Positions 13,334 through 24,352 of a DNA stretch of 64,000 bases are shown piece by piece. The stretch lies in the NCBI GenBank assembly GCA_001557505.1, contig LSAX01000006.1, forward strand, positions 372,001 to 436,000. The letters are read 5' to 3'. Source of the DNA: Reticulascus tulasneorum. Lineage: Eukaryota; Ascomycota; Sordariomycetes; Glomerellales; Reticulascaceae. The position numbers were made by a program, and so were the translations under genes. The notes below the pieces were generated by a model. It was given only the letters and a program-made list of their open reading frames with translations, was not told where the DNA came from and ran no database searches. Numbering within the stretch: position 1 is the first letter of the stretch; each line of letters opens with the position of its first letter.

Positions 13334-13465
13334 TTTCTCGGTTGGGTATTTTACTCAAGACTGTGATGTATGATCCTTGTGAGCTGTTGAAAATGGTGTA
13401 GGAGACTGTGAGGGCTGTGTGTGTGATAGTGACTGGGATGTATGAGAAGAGGGATCATTCTGCCT

Positions 13466-13474
13466 CTTTATATA
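13466..13474 (-). promoter_or_regulatory. TATA-type element upstream of small secreted protein gene
   Basis: The minus strand reads TATATAAAG about 135 bp before the ATG of the small secreted protein gene, a normal place for a core promoter with a short leader. Highly expressed secreted-protein genes in fungi often have such boxes. Function is inferred. Confidence 0.4.
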
Positions 13475-15651
13475 TGTCTATACAAAAGCTTTCCCTAATC
13501 AATCTCTGGAACCATTTACACCTTACATAACCAAATACGTATCCACACGCGAGCGGCCCGATTTTGAAGAGGTTCTTATTGTTGCGACTGTTGAATCGTT
13601 CATGAGGCTTCACTAAAGTCAAAAGTTAAAGGTTCCGAAGTCCACATACGCATCAAGTCGGCAAGCTAGTACAGACCTCTAGAAATTACCTCGCAGGCAG
13701 AAACTTCTCAGTCGCTCTTTGCAAGTGCCGAATTTGAGTTCGGGAGCTAGGGTTCTCCCTTTTGCGGGGGTTAGCTTGTAAGCTAACCAATATGGGGTAC
13801 CAGAGGAATGAGGCCCATCTGGGGCTGGGGGCAGCGGACCCATTCACATATCTCACGTCGTCTTAAGAATGGAAGGATATAAGTGCATTCCAAATATCCT
13901 TGGTCTAAGCTCAGTTTGGTTCCTCTCGCAATGCTTCGATTCCACGAGACGGTACGTATGACATTAAGAGGGGCAATGAGACATATGGAAAGGTTTCATT
14001 TGAAGTTTCGGATGATGTTCTATCTCGAACTTTAGGAACTATCTCGCACGATACCAAACGAGGCATTTTGGGGATAGATGTGCTAGATACTGGGTACTCG
14101 GGGCGGTGCGCAAGAGGAACTGGAACTAGGGACCCAACCACCCGTTTATTGGACCAAGTTTAAACATCGGTGAGCAATGGTTCATAATTCCTCTCTATTG
14201 CTCGTTCCGCGGAGCCGATAGCAGGTCGCCCGTATCACTCGCCAAATTGAGAGGCAATGCTGTCCTTGGTACTGACCGTAGCCCGGCCCAGGAGCTAGCA
14301 GCAAATGCAGTCCATCATATTCAACCATACTGCCTACTACACCACTAAGCTTATCGTCGCCACCATTTAAAATTGGGGATAGTACAACACTCCCGTACTT
14401 TGTCACGATTCGCCCTTATCGTCGGGGGTTTCTACCATGGCTAATCTCCACTTCCGTTGAGGCGTTTTGCGATATATACGAGAGACATGACTGGCATCAA
14501 TGGGTTAACACCGTTGCATTCACCAGCCTTTCTAAGCTAGTAGAAACGAAGAACTTACTCCATAACCATGCAATGTCTGTCGTTATGTAGCTTGATAAGC
14601 ACTAACGGCGAAGCTGGTCCTCGCCAATAAACTTTGTGTAGGACTCCGAAGCGTAGATTTACGTTGGCATGTTGGTGTTCTAGCGTGTATGCCATGAAAA
14701 AGTTTATTCAGGTCTTACTGAACCTGTATCTAGATCAATCATGAGCATGCGATAGTGGGTCGTGCAAAGCGTGCTGCCGCATTCGGATAGATCAGTTGGG
14801 CCGCCATTATCCCCTGCGTACCTCCCGACGGTATCAAATGGCACGAAACAGTCACTCCTGACATAACAGAAACGGATCAAAGTGATCAAGTGTGTGGAAA
14901 GCTAATGGCTGGGTCTCAACGTGCCGGAAATTGTCGATATGAAACACATGCCCAAAGCCGGAGGAGCTGGTAGCAAACAGAGCCTGGACAGTAAGTACCT
15001 GGAGGGTTTTGCGAGAGAATTTTTCTCTTCAGGAAATACCTTTGCTTCAATATCAGAAAAATTCCCTAAAGGTCCAGGGGTGGAGTATCCAGGAGCTCTA
15101 CGCCCGTGGAAGAAAATGGTGTGCCAGGCCATCCGTCCTAGGACTGCTTTGAGATTATCTAGGCATTTTAATATACCTAGCAACTCATTTAGCGTTATAC
15201 ATAATAATATGAGCTATTCTATGTAGTTCTTGAGTTCCCAACCGAGTGTAGGTGTGAGTCCTCTGATCAGTGGCTCTAACAGAGTAACAGAAATGCTTAA
15301 GATCCACTACTCGTTCTCGTTCTCTAGAAGTGAATGACTCCGATACTGGGTGCATGACTACATAACTGCTCGGGATTTACACCATGGTCCTGCTCCTGCT
15401 CCTTGTCTTCTCGTCATTCCTAGTCAGCGCGTAGGCAGAGTTCCGTACCGGAATACAGCACATGATTCTATCTCCGAAAGTGTGCAAATCAAGAGAGAGA
15501 TGGATTTAAGCCTTTAAGCAAGAAGTATGATTTGTATCTACGCAGGTAAATTGCAGCTTCTTGAACGGTCCATCGGGTCACAATCACTTTTCTCCCTAAG
15601 CATGTTCTGAGCTGGCTAAGCATATGAGCAATACCCTCGTCAGCAAATTGT
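13475..15651. other. Gene-free stretch between two secreted-protein genes
   Basis: About 2.2 kb. Reading frames are short and show no family features. The first part is the upstream region of the small secreted protein gene and the last part is the 3' flank of the NLP gene. I see no repeats or RNA genes. Confidence 0.45.
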
Positions 15652-16437
15652 TTAACCATCGATACCGCTGTCAAACCCTGGGGCGCCATTGTTCCGCGCA
15701 TAGTCAATCTGTGACTTGAAACTTGCGTCCCTAATCGCGAGTGAAGCAGAGCCAAAGTCCCAGGTCAGGAACTTGTTGCGGACAGCCTCGCTAGGGAATC
15801 CAGTCTTATAGTCGACCAATGCGCCTCGAAACCACACTCCAAAGTGGTTCTCGATGTTGTCGTCGCCCGAGCCGGCAAAGCGGAAAGAGTGAGTTCTAAC
15901 ACCGTCCTTGTGATAGACGATTTTTGGATGATCTCCATCCCAGCGAATGTCTCCTGGGCCCTTGGTATCGTAGTCACCGTGCTGTGATGCGGCAATGATC
16001 TTGGCGGCTCCATTTTGCACAAAGACAATGATGTGCTCCCAGTCGTTCCGGTGACCACCCGGATCAAAGAAGTTCGGCACGGCGACATCCTTCTCGAAGT
16101 AGTAGTCGTAGACATGCGCACACCATCCGTTGTTACATCTGCTTCGTACGTAGACGTTGTTGTTGCTCAGGTCTGAGGCGTCGCGGCAACCGGAAGCGGC
16201 GCCAGTCCAGTTATTATCAAGACCTGGGTTCACATTTCCGTTTGCGTCTATGGCTGGTGTATTGTAGCAGCCGTCTGTATCAAAATCTAGAGAAGGTTGC
16301 CATCGCAATTGCTCTGCAGTGGCCCTTTGTGGAAGAGCGGTGGGAGGATCTCGCCGGACCAAGTTGACTGGCTTCGCGGAGATGCCTGCCGCGAGGAAGC
16401 CCACCACAGCAACAGCAAACGTTTGTCCAGAATGCAT
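15652..16437 (-). CDS. NEP1-like protein (NPP1 family), altered heptapeptide
   Basis: A single-exon, 261-residue secreted protein of the necrosis- and ethylene-inducing (NLP/NPP1) family. Classical members bind plant glycosylinositol phosphoceramide sphingolipids and damage eudicot membranes; many others are non-cytolytic. It has a signal peptide (about 1-21), a dibasic RR at 28-29 and four cysteines (57, 84, 101, 106), which points to the four-cysteine types rather than type 1. The family heptapeptide is present at 128-134 but reads GHRNDWE, with Asn where the classical motif has His. The rest of the fold is represented through the C-terminal FLTWDFGSA and NNGAPGFD stretch. The frame is open from ATG to stop without breaks. 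Because the altered residue lies in the metal/activity motif, cytolytic activity cannot be assumed. Confidence 0.92.
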   Translation of the reverse strand: MHSGQTFAVAVVGFLAAGISAKPVNLVRRDPPTALPQRATAEQLRWQPSLDFDTDGCYNTPAIDANGNVNPGLDNNWTGAASGCRDASDLSNNNVYVRSRCNNGWCAHVYDYYFEKDVAVPNFFDPGGHRNDWEHIIVFVQNGAAKIIAASQHGDYDTKGPGDIRWDGDHPKIVYHKDGVRTHSFRFAGSGDDNIENHFGVWFRGALVDYKTGFPSEAVRNKFLTWDFGSASLAIRDASFKSQIDYARNNGAPGFDSGIDG

Positions 16438-18496
16438 GTTGACCAGGAAATGAAGTCCCGACGCCGATGTGTAGTTGCAGTGGACAATGAGCGGACTGGG
16501 AGGGAAAGCTAAAAGAACTTTACTACTAGGTGGATGGTTGTTCTAATATACTGTAGTCAAGATCCTCTCAGTACCTTTGAGGAGATAGGTCAGTGTAATG
16601 CTATCTAGCACTAGCTCCTGCTATGCCCCCAGTCGCATGACCGCTAACTGCGACGTGGTATTGGCTACTCCATACAGATTACAAACAGAGTGGTAGGATT
16701 TCTAGCTGTCTCGAGTGGAGTCGGCCCTTTCAGAAGGACTTTCTCGTGGCGTAGACATCGTCACATTGTGGTCGAGTGGTAGGGTGTCATCGGACGCTGC
16801 ATGGCCAATACCTCCTCGTTTGCAGAGGTTGATGCAGCTGATGGCTGTGCTGTAATTATTAGACGCTACTCCATGTGCCAGGGGTGTCGCTTATCATTGG
16901 CGCGACGAAACAAGCTTAAATACCCGTTCCTGCAGGACAATGAGGTCTGAGCTATCTCTCGCCTGTGTCCGTCCGAACAAGAAACCCGTTTTATAAACCT
17001 TGGTACTAGGGTAGTCCACAATCTAGAGTAGTATGCATCTTGTCGTACATGCTCGGAGCAGCTGAGCAGCCCAATCCGAGCAATTCTGAGTCGAACCATG
17101 TCACGATGCCGCCAGATGCACGCGTCGGATTTCTAGTGTCATTGCTCCACTTCGGTGACCACAAATGGAAATCATGCGCCGGCATCCAATGCCACAACCA
17201 AGCTAGACCGCGTGGTACCTTGGCACATATTCTGCGCAGGGGCGTTAAGATGCTTTAGGAAGGCTGATTGTTAATTAGATTAATTCCCCGTCACTTCGAG
17301 GGGACTTAGGTTTGGGCCAATAAGGGCGAAGGATCCGGCCTACTTTTGATCCCTGTGCCGCTCGTGTACAGACCGGGTTAGGTGATTGGGCAAGCGGACC
17401 GCAAAAACAGTGTCCCTTCGCCAAGTGAATGTTGTCGTGAGGTTATCGTGAATGTCGTCGTATAAGGTATTATGGTAGATTTTATAGTGAACTTTAAGTT
17501 ATAGAATATGTTATAGGGAATATTGTAAGTAATATTAATAGGAATATTGTAGTGAGTATGATGATGAGTATTATGATGATCATATTATAATGGTCATCAT
17601 ATCATCGTTTTGTCGTGTCGTCGTGTCGTCGTTTCGTCGTGTTATCGTTTCGTCGTGTTATCGTTTCGTCGTGTTATCGTGTTATCGTATGGTCGTATGG
17701 TCGTGTCGTCGTGTCGTCGTGTCGTCGTGATTGTTAACGTGAACGTTATTATGAACATCGATATATAATCCATGTTCTAGTATATGGTGCTGTAGAGAAT
17801 ATTGCAGTGAGTATTATAGTGAGTATTGTAGTGGATATTGTAGTGAGTATTGTAGTGAATATTGTTATAAACATGTGCTAAATATCATACCTAATGAATA
17901 TCACATTGAATAGGCAGTGCAATATCAGATAGGCTTTAGTTTTCTTTCGTACACTTAGCTAGCTAGGTTCTTGTTTCTCAAGGTCGCATTTCAACGTTGG
18001 ATATGGCGTACAAGGAGGTCGAACTGAGCCAGCTCGCAAAGTACAAAACAAAAAGTTTCAATATCACATTGCTTAACACGTGGTGACTCCGAGACTGCGC
18101 TAGAGCCACAGAGGTCTGTATTTCTGTAGATCGCGGGTGGGGAGGGATCTGTGGGAACTCAACGCCTTGGCCCTCGCGAGAGACTAAATTAGCTGTTTCT
18201 AAATGTGACGACCTTGAACGATCTGCCAGCTTCTAGAAGCTCCACTATTCTGGCTCGGATTGTCTCTCAGCGTCCCAGCGCTGATCCGACACGTACCTAG
18301 GCATCCTATGGATAGGTTGAACCCTGAGAATGTGAAATTACCTGTCTCATATTATTTTAAAGCGTCCCAGTGTTTTGAGCTCATTGCAACGACCTGCTCG
18401 TTTCCCCAGGTCAATCGCGGGTATCAAGGCTACTAACAGTCCTTTAAATCAACAAAGCCTCCGTGTTAGGCGCACCTGATAAATTTAGACTTCTTT
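16438..18496. other. Gene-free stretch containing a low-complexity tract
   Basis: About 2 kb with no credible gene. The left part is the upstream region of the NLP gene. The centre carries a degenerate tandem repeat (listed separately). The right part abuts the 3' end of the DUF2456 gene. Confidence 0.5.
17430..17880. repeat. Degenerate simple-repeat tract (TCGTCGTG-type flanked by TATTGTAGTGAG-type)
   Basis: The centre (about 17605-17730) is built of short variants of TCGTCGTG, TTTCGTCG and TTATCG. On both sides (about 17460-17580 and 17780-17870) the sequence is made of AT-rich units resembling TATTGTAGTGAG and ATTATAGTGAGT. The units drift in length and sequence, so this is an old or mutated minisatellite, not a fresh microsatellite. 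Many C-to-T-like differences between units would suit cytosine mutation, but I cannot prove it. There is no coding frame through it. Confidence 0.75.
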
Positions 18497-19281
18497 TCAA
18501 ATTGGTGCCACCCCATCATCCCGTTTCGCTAGCCAGCCAGCTCGGATGAGCCAAAAAGCAGCCATCGGCGGTGTCGTCAGCAGCGCAAGGATACCTCCAA
18601 GTAAGCCTTTGAATATCTCTGGCGCCCATTGCTTCTGAAAGTACCAATCCCCTCCTCTCTTCTCCCCGACCGTAGTCAAGATGCCTACTGAAGGTCCCCA
18701 GAGCAGGATAAAGCTGGCTACAGCAATCAAGAGCGCTCTGAGAGCTTGGTTGAAGACGAACTTGAAAAGACGCACATTCGTCTTCGATTCGGTCTCGGTC
18801 TCTGGGCCAAGAAGCAACAGCCACCTCAGAAAGCGGCCCGAGGGCTCCGTGACGAAGCCGATGGGATGCACTCCGCCATGCTTCAAGTCACGCTCCACGA
18901 GGACGAGCTCTATGAACCAGGTGATGATGCATTGCACGATAATGGTGACCGCAGCATCGCCTGCCAGCGTATTCGGCAGCTCAAAAAGCCGGATCGGATT
19001 CTTCTGTGTATCCTGCGAAGTATACATGCCTTTTTCCGTTAGTCCTGATTCGCGTTGCAAAGTAAGTCCCACCTACCGTAGGCGATGGCAAAGTTAATGC
19101 CGCCTGAGAGAAGCATGGCGCCGATACCATCTAGACCAAATAAATAGAACTTTTGGTGTCCCGATAATTCCGTCGTTGGGACTAATATCTTGCCGTGCTT
19201 GGCTATGTCGCGATGTCCTGCTTCTACATCAGAGTCCTGCCTTGGGCCTTCCGGCGATCCTGGATTCGGCGTGGATGACAT
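18497..19281 (-). CDS. DUF2456-type multi-span membrane protein
   Basis: A 245-residue protein in two exons (19281-19077 and 19029-18497). The 47-nt intron carries a CTAAC branch site and an AAAAAG acceptor and joins AIAYG to MYTSQD in phase 1. A polar N-terminal tail of about 45 residues is followed by hydrophobic segments around 55-70, 95-125, 165-190 and 210-235. The motif RLFELPNTLAGDAAVT and the following ITWFIELVLVERDL are what I associate with the fungal DUF2456 family, whose function is unknown. It probably sits in an internal membrane. The tail ends in a short basic/polar segment. The alternative reading through the intron ends quickly. Confidence 0.75.
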
Positions 19282-20469
19282 CTCGGCCTGGTATTCTTGA
19301 CTTTCCGGCAGATGAGGTAGACACGATATTTAGAAGTGTGGTCATGAAAGCATTGCGAATGATTCAAAAGATCGAAAAGTAGAGTCTGCAGCAAATTTTC
19401 TTCTGGGTGGTCCTTATTAAGGGGACGCAAGGGGCCTTGTTGCACAAGGGCTGATTCATGATCGCCGCTAATTCCGGATCTGCCGGTGGCGTGACGGTAA
19501 AATTGGTACCCATTAATAGTTGGCGGAACACCTGCCAGCCACCTATTCCTGCAAGCCAGATCCCCACAAAGTCGGATGATCGGTTCACAACCAGAACACT
19601 CATGTCACTTCACACAACGATGGTACCTTGCATGTCCGGTGACTGCAATCGCCTGAGTGTTTGCAGGAGGATTGGACTTCATATGCCAAGACTATCCGGG
19701 TAGAAGTCCAGCGTGACTGTGCTGCTAGATCTGCCCTTGCCATGACTCAAGTACAATTGAATCCTAAAACTAAATGAAATTGTTATCAAATGATTGACCT
19801 TATCCGATTCCGACCTTCACATCTCTCAGCGAATAACATGAGCCTTCGCAGGCCCACGATATGAATGATTCTAACTAACAAGAATCAAGGCTGGTACAAT
19901 CTCACTCTTGATGCTAGGACTGCCAATAGCGAGAGAATCTTTTGTATAACGGCCGAGGTCTGTTTGAGGTGGGAAGACGAGGAGAAGAACAAGTGCGATC
20001 CTCAGGGCCCTTGGAACGATTGTAAGTGATAGGGGCAGACCGCACGCCACACCGTTAGCCTACACTTAACATTACTGCCAAGGAATGAGCCTACAACTAC
20101 AGATTATAGGCGTGCATTGTCAGAGGTCGCTGGTATGACGCGCGCTGTGTCATCCCCTGTGCTCATCTTCGGGTCCGCAGATGCCGCTTGTATGGAGTAA
20201 AATTCAAGGCTATCCTGGCCTATATCCAATTGCATGCCACCGAAAAGAGCCTGGTCGACCTATCCCGGTAAACTGCGTGCTTGTTTATCAAGCGAGGGGT
20301 AAGCGGATTCTCGGGAAACCCACTATCGAGCTTTGCCTCTCGCCTGCGCTCCCAAACCAAACCCTAGAGCTCGCTACTTTAATCATGGGTTTGTGTTGCT
20401 GCATGCGCATGCCTTGGGTCTGGTGTCTTCGTGCCTTGTTTGAAGAGAACGTGTGCCTCTTGAGATGAT
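19282..20469. other. Gene-free stretch between DUF2456 and DUF5672 genes
   Basis: About 1.2 kb upstream of the DUF2456 gene and downstream of the first DUF5672 gene. The reading frames seen are short, without homology that I recognise. I see no repeats or RNA genes. Confidence 0.45.
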
Positions 20470-21715
20470 TTATAACAAATTTTGAGCCATTGGGCCTATG
20501 GCAAAGACTATCCCAAGGACGTACAATAGTTTACATGAGGGCGAACTGATTGATCCTGCCTTAGATTCTCCCTTTGACCCATCTGTAGGAGTTGGCTCCG
20601 AATCCTTAGGTACGGTGATGGTACCGTCCTTGTTGTCCCCAGCACACCGCTCTCTCTCCAGCTTCATGTCCATAATCAAGCTCACTTCAGGACAGTAGTC
20701 CAATATCTTCTTCCGCTGCTTTGCGTCCTTCCACACGCTGTCGGGGAGGCTGGAGCCGCCGTTTCTGACGTGGTACCCCATAGCCTCCTCGATATAGACA
20801 TCTTCCACTGCAAGCACACCCCCTAGGCGCGCAGCTACTTTCTCGCCAGGCAAGACCCACAATCGCTTGCCGAACCATTCATCTTCGGGTTCAGTATCGT
20901 TATGGCGCTCTTGGAAGGACAGAATTCTCCGGATGGCAGATACCCGTCTCAGGGTCAAGCCTCCATTTCCCGAGAACCTGTCGTTGGATGTTCTGCGGCA
21001 AATTAGTTGCAGGTTCGAAGGGTTTGCAGTAGGGATGAGGAACGTACTTTGGGGCACCGGCCCAGCTCCATCCAAGCCACTCGTTCAAGCTTACCCCTGA
21101 GTTTGCGCATAGAATGCTGTCGGATTCAAACTTGAGAATCCATTCGACCCCGGGCAAAAACTCGTCGTAAAAGCGAAGGTCTGTCATTAATCTATGCACT
21201 TTTTCTTTGCTATCAACCTCCCAGGGTTCCGGCAGAACTACCAAGTCGAGCTTGCCAATGGTCTGCTGGTGCTTCGTAGCAAAACTTCTCCCCACACTGA
21301 TGACACTCTTGTTTGAACCGATGAACACGAATCGCCAATCGGGAGGAGCCACTTGGATCATGTGTAGCAGCTGGGGCACGAGGTGAGGAATGGGCCGTGG
21401 TTCAATGATGAGCGCCACCTTGGAGCGGTTGTATGCAGACGAGGGATTTGCTCCGTCGTACACTCCAGTTTCGAATACCGGAGTCGGCCATTTGGTTGTA
21501 TCGAAAACGTTCGGCACTAGGCGCTGGAAGGGGGGCAGAATGTAGAGTGCAAACCACCATCTAGGCCAGAAAAAAGTGGTCAGAGACTTTTGGCGGGGTT
21601 AGAAGTGACGCGGAAATTTGGGAACTTACATTAGCACCAGTGAGAATATGGCAATGATTTTGTTCCTTGCGGCCAAGAATATCCTAGGAGATTGCGACAA
21701 GAGACTGAAGCCCAT
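20470..21715 (-). CDS. DUF5672 protein, type II membrane, glycosyltransferase-like (paralogue 1)
   Basis: A 373-residue protein in three exons (21715-21630, 21560-21048, 20992-20470), each join in frame. The ATG has a strong context (CCGCCATGG). A short cytosolic N-terminus is followed by a membrane anchor (about 20-40, split by intron 1), then a luminal domain. Conserved pieces are KVALIIEPRPIPHLVPQLLHM, PPDWRFVFIGS, the acidic FESDSILCANS (a DxD-like sugar-nucleotide-type site), FSGNGGLTLRR and EDEWFG. I recognise this as the DUF5672 fold family, thought to be glycosyltransferase-related; the substrate is unknown. A second hydrophobic segment lies at the extreme C-terminus (about 352-372), which its neighbour lacks. 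It is a tandem paralogue of the gene at 23137-24352, in the same orientation. Confidence 0.82.
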
Positions 21716-23136
21716 GGCGGTCGTGGTGCTGGAATCAGCCAATTAATGGCCACCGAAGCCGCGTAGTGCCGCGGAGGAGCTTTGGCGGATGATCCGGATG
21801 AGGCAAAGAGGAGTGATTCGATCTCGGGTTGCGCTTCATGTCGCCATGGTACAGTTGAATCGTCTAGCAAACGTAGCGATCGAATAAACCTCAAGGATAG
21901 GTAGTCGCGGCCTGCCCTCGGTGGTGGAAAGGCAAACGACAAGAAGAAATAAAGGGGAGGGGATTCCGACGCAGCAGCAGCCTCTGGAACCGACGGCATC
22001 ATGTAGTAATTATTTGTACGTAGCCGGAGAATATGGAAATTGACGCGAAATCGTCACCCAATCGAGGTACGTAGTATTTAGTCTAAGCCACAAGAAACGG
22101 GACGAAAAACAGTTGGGGGGGATGAAACGGGTTCTCGGATCCTGGGCGTTACTACGCATCACCAACAGCAGTTAGGCCCTTCGGGGACCGTAGTGGCGCC
22201 ATGTTCTTGCCTCAAAGGTCCACTCGAAATACCCTAGTATGCCAATTGAGCAAGATTCCAGGCAGCCATAATGCGAGACGCGGTGAGTTGGGGGTCGGGT
22301 TGTGGGTTAATTAGTGGCGGAAGTTCTTTTGTTCGTATTCAGGAAGTGAGTGCATTTGCCAAGTCCCCATATTTTCTTAGCTTTTTGCAGGCAAACCCTC
22401 CCCACAGAACGCGACGTCGGTCTACCCTGATACGTTGCTAGTGCTTCTAGCCTTTGCGAACTTACGTCAGCGTTTCCGTTACCCCCTGACGACTATGCAA
22501 CAAGCTGGGAAGCATTTGGATCTAATCGAAATGTCTGTACATATCCACTTTGGCTACCCGTGAGGGAAAAAGGTCTAGCCCATTCTTGTGAGCCGTGACT
22601 GGCAGTGTGGGTTGATGCTATGGCGGCCGCTGCATCGCAGCAGGCGAACTGCTAGGCCCACATGTCGTGGGCAGCTGGAGACCTTTTACTAAAGTATGAG
22701 TGAGAAATAAGCATGCTTGAATGTGACTCGCTGGGCAGAGTTCATTTTACAGCTGCTCCGCCACGATGTGGCCATCTCACCGGTCTAGGTATTGTTACCA
22801 GATTCTATGCCGGTCCACTGCTGACACCCAGCCAGTCTTAAACCAGATGCCCGGGACATGGCCTTTGGTGCTCCCGCGCCGCAGCTCTATTCTTGTCGTT
22901 CCATGGGAGCGACCTATTCTCCAAGAAGACCAAAGATAAGAAACCAGGACCAAGAATATTAAGCCCAGCAGTGCTTGGAATCCAAGATACTGTAAGCACC
23001 AGGCGGTCTGTCACGCAGCCCCTGGAGACTTGCGCCTCACCAATCCCTCAATGCATTCTGTGACCTTGCTCCATGTAGTGAGCCCATCTAGTGATGACTT
23101 GAAATTGTACAAGTTACATAAAATAGCTGGCGATAA
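21716..23136. other. Gene-free stretch between the two DUF5672 paralogues
   Basis: About 1.4 kb holding the upstream region of one paralogue and the 3' flank of the other. One open stretch continues from the first paralogue's leader but does not resemble protein. Nothing else is seen. Confidence 0.45.
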
Positions 23137-24352
23137 TCACCACGGCACCAACCCCGGCGGAAGCATAGGGTAGTCGTCGCCGTCCATCATCCCCGTGTCG
23201 AAGCCCAAATCTAGTCTTGGATATACGCCCGGACCTGTATCTGCCTGACGCTTCCAGTTCGCGTTGCAGTCGCCTGGCACAAACTGAGCTGCGTCCATCG
23301 TAAGTGTCATCTTGATCTCGGGGCAGTAATCCCAAATGTGTTTTCGTAGCTGTGGCGTGCCCCATATGGCGCCATGGAGCGTCACGCCGCTGCCGCCAGT
23401 ATGATAGCCCATCGGCTCGTAGAATCCCTCGCGCCAGTCGTCGATGCCTTTGACAAACCCGCCATCTTTCGCCGCCTCTTCCGTGCTCTCCCCAATATGC
23501 GTTATATCGCCGCTGTGCATCTCCCCGCTAAACGTCAAGGAGTCGGTTCCGTTCGCCAGCCGCGCACCTGGCCGGTGGCCTAACCTCTCGACCAGCCAGA
23601 CGTCTTCGGGCTCGGAGTTGTGGGCGCGGACCTGATGGCGTAGAATATCGATGATGGTGCTGACACGGCGCAACGACAGGCCGCCGTTGCCACCGAACTG
23701 GCCGTTGGGGTTCCAGGGAGCGCCGACCCAATCATAGTCAAGAAACTCGTTGAGGTTCCTCTTGCTGTTTGCGCAGAGGATGCTATCAGTCTGAAACACC
23801 AACAGCCACTCGGCAGGCTGTAATACCACTTCATACAGCCATAATGTTGTGAGGAATCGACTGATCTCTTCTTGACTCCCAGTAGTCATGTTATAAGGGA
23901 TGTAGGTTAGGTCGAGCTTCCCTAGAGCCACCTGCTCTCGGATAGCTGCTGACTTGCTGATTTGCCTGATGCTCTTTGCGGAGCCCATAAAGCGGAAGCG
24001 CCAGTCAGGCGGGACGACGGAGATGAAGTGCAGCATTAGATTCGCAAGCATTGGGAATGGCCGGTTTTCGATCAAAAGGGCTACTTTTGACTCGTTGAAC
24101 TTGGCGGCCTGGGCTGGGTATCTTGGAGAGGCATAGACTGTGTGCGGCGGCCGAACCTGGAAGCTATTTGTTACATGTGCCACGATCGCCATCGAGGCAG
24201 CCCTGGAGAATTTGTCAATGGTGTCAGTCTAAACACTTGGGGCAAGAAACATACAAGAAAGTCAACAGCCCGCCGACCACAATCATCCGCTTCGTCGGAT
24301 AGTTCCATAACACCCTCGCCAGGTTACTGGCTCGGTCTCGGATGTGAATCAT
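23137..24352 (-). CDS. DUF5672 protein, type II membrane, glycosyltransferase-like (paralogue 2)
   Basis: A 387-residue protein in two exons (24352-24255 and 24202-23137), with a phase 2 intron after the start of the membrane anchor (about 23-42). The luminal domain matches its neighbour: KVALLIENRPFPMLANLMLHF, PPDWRFRFMGS, FQTDSILCANS, FGGNGGLSLRR and SEPEDVWLVERLG. It lacks the second intron of paralogue 1 and the hydrophobic C-terminus. It has an insertion of roughly 35-40 residues (around TFSGEMHSGDITH) before EPMGYH. A role in glycan transfer in the secretory pathway is inferred from family and topology. The substrate is unknown. Confidence 0.85.

Noticed and set aside
15652..16437. NLP gene as a pseudogene because of the changed motif
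   Set aside because: The frame, signal peptide and C-terminal half are complete, so a functional shift is more likely than decay.
19364..19603. Minus-strand open frame just upstream of the DUF2456 gene
   Set aside because: It is short and unlike any family, and it lies where the promoter of the DUF2456 gene is expected.
21631..22002. Open frame of about 120 codons on the minus strand overlapping the first DUF5672 exon
   Set aside because: It uses a different frame from the anchor-encoding exon, its start has no good context, and its sequence has no family features. The ATG at 21715 gives a proper type II anchor.
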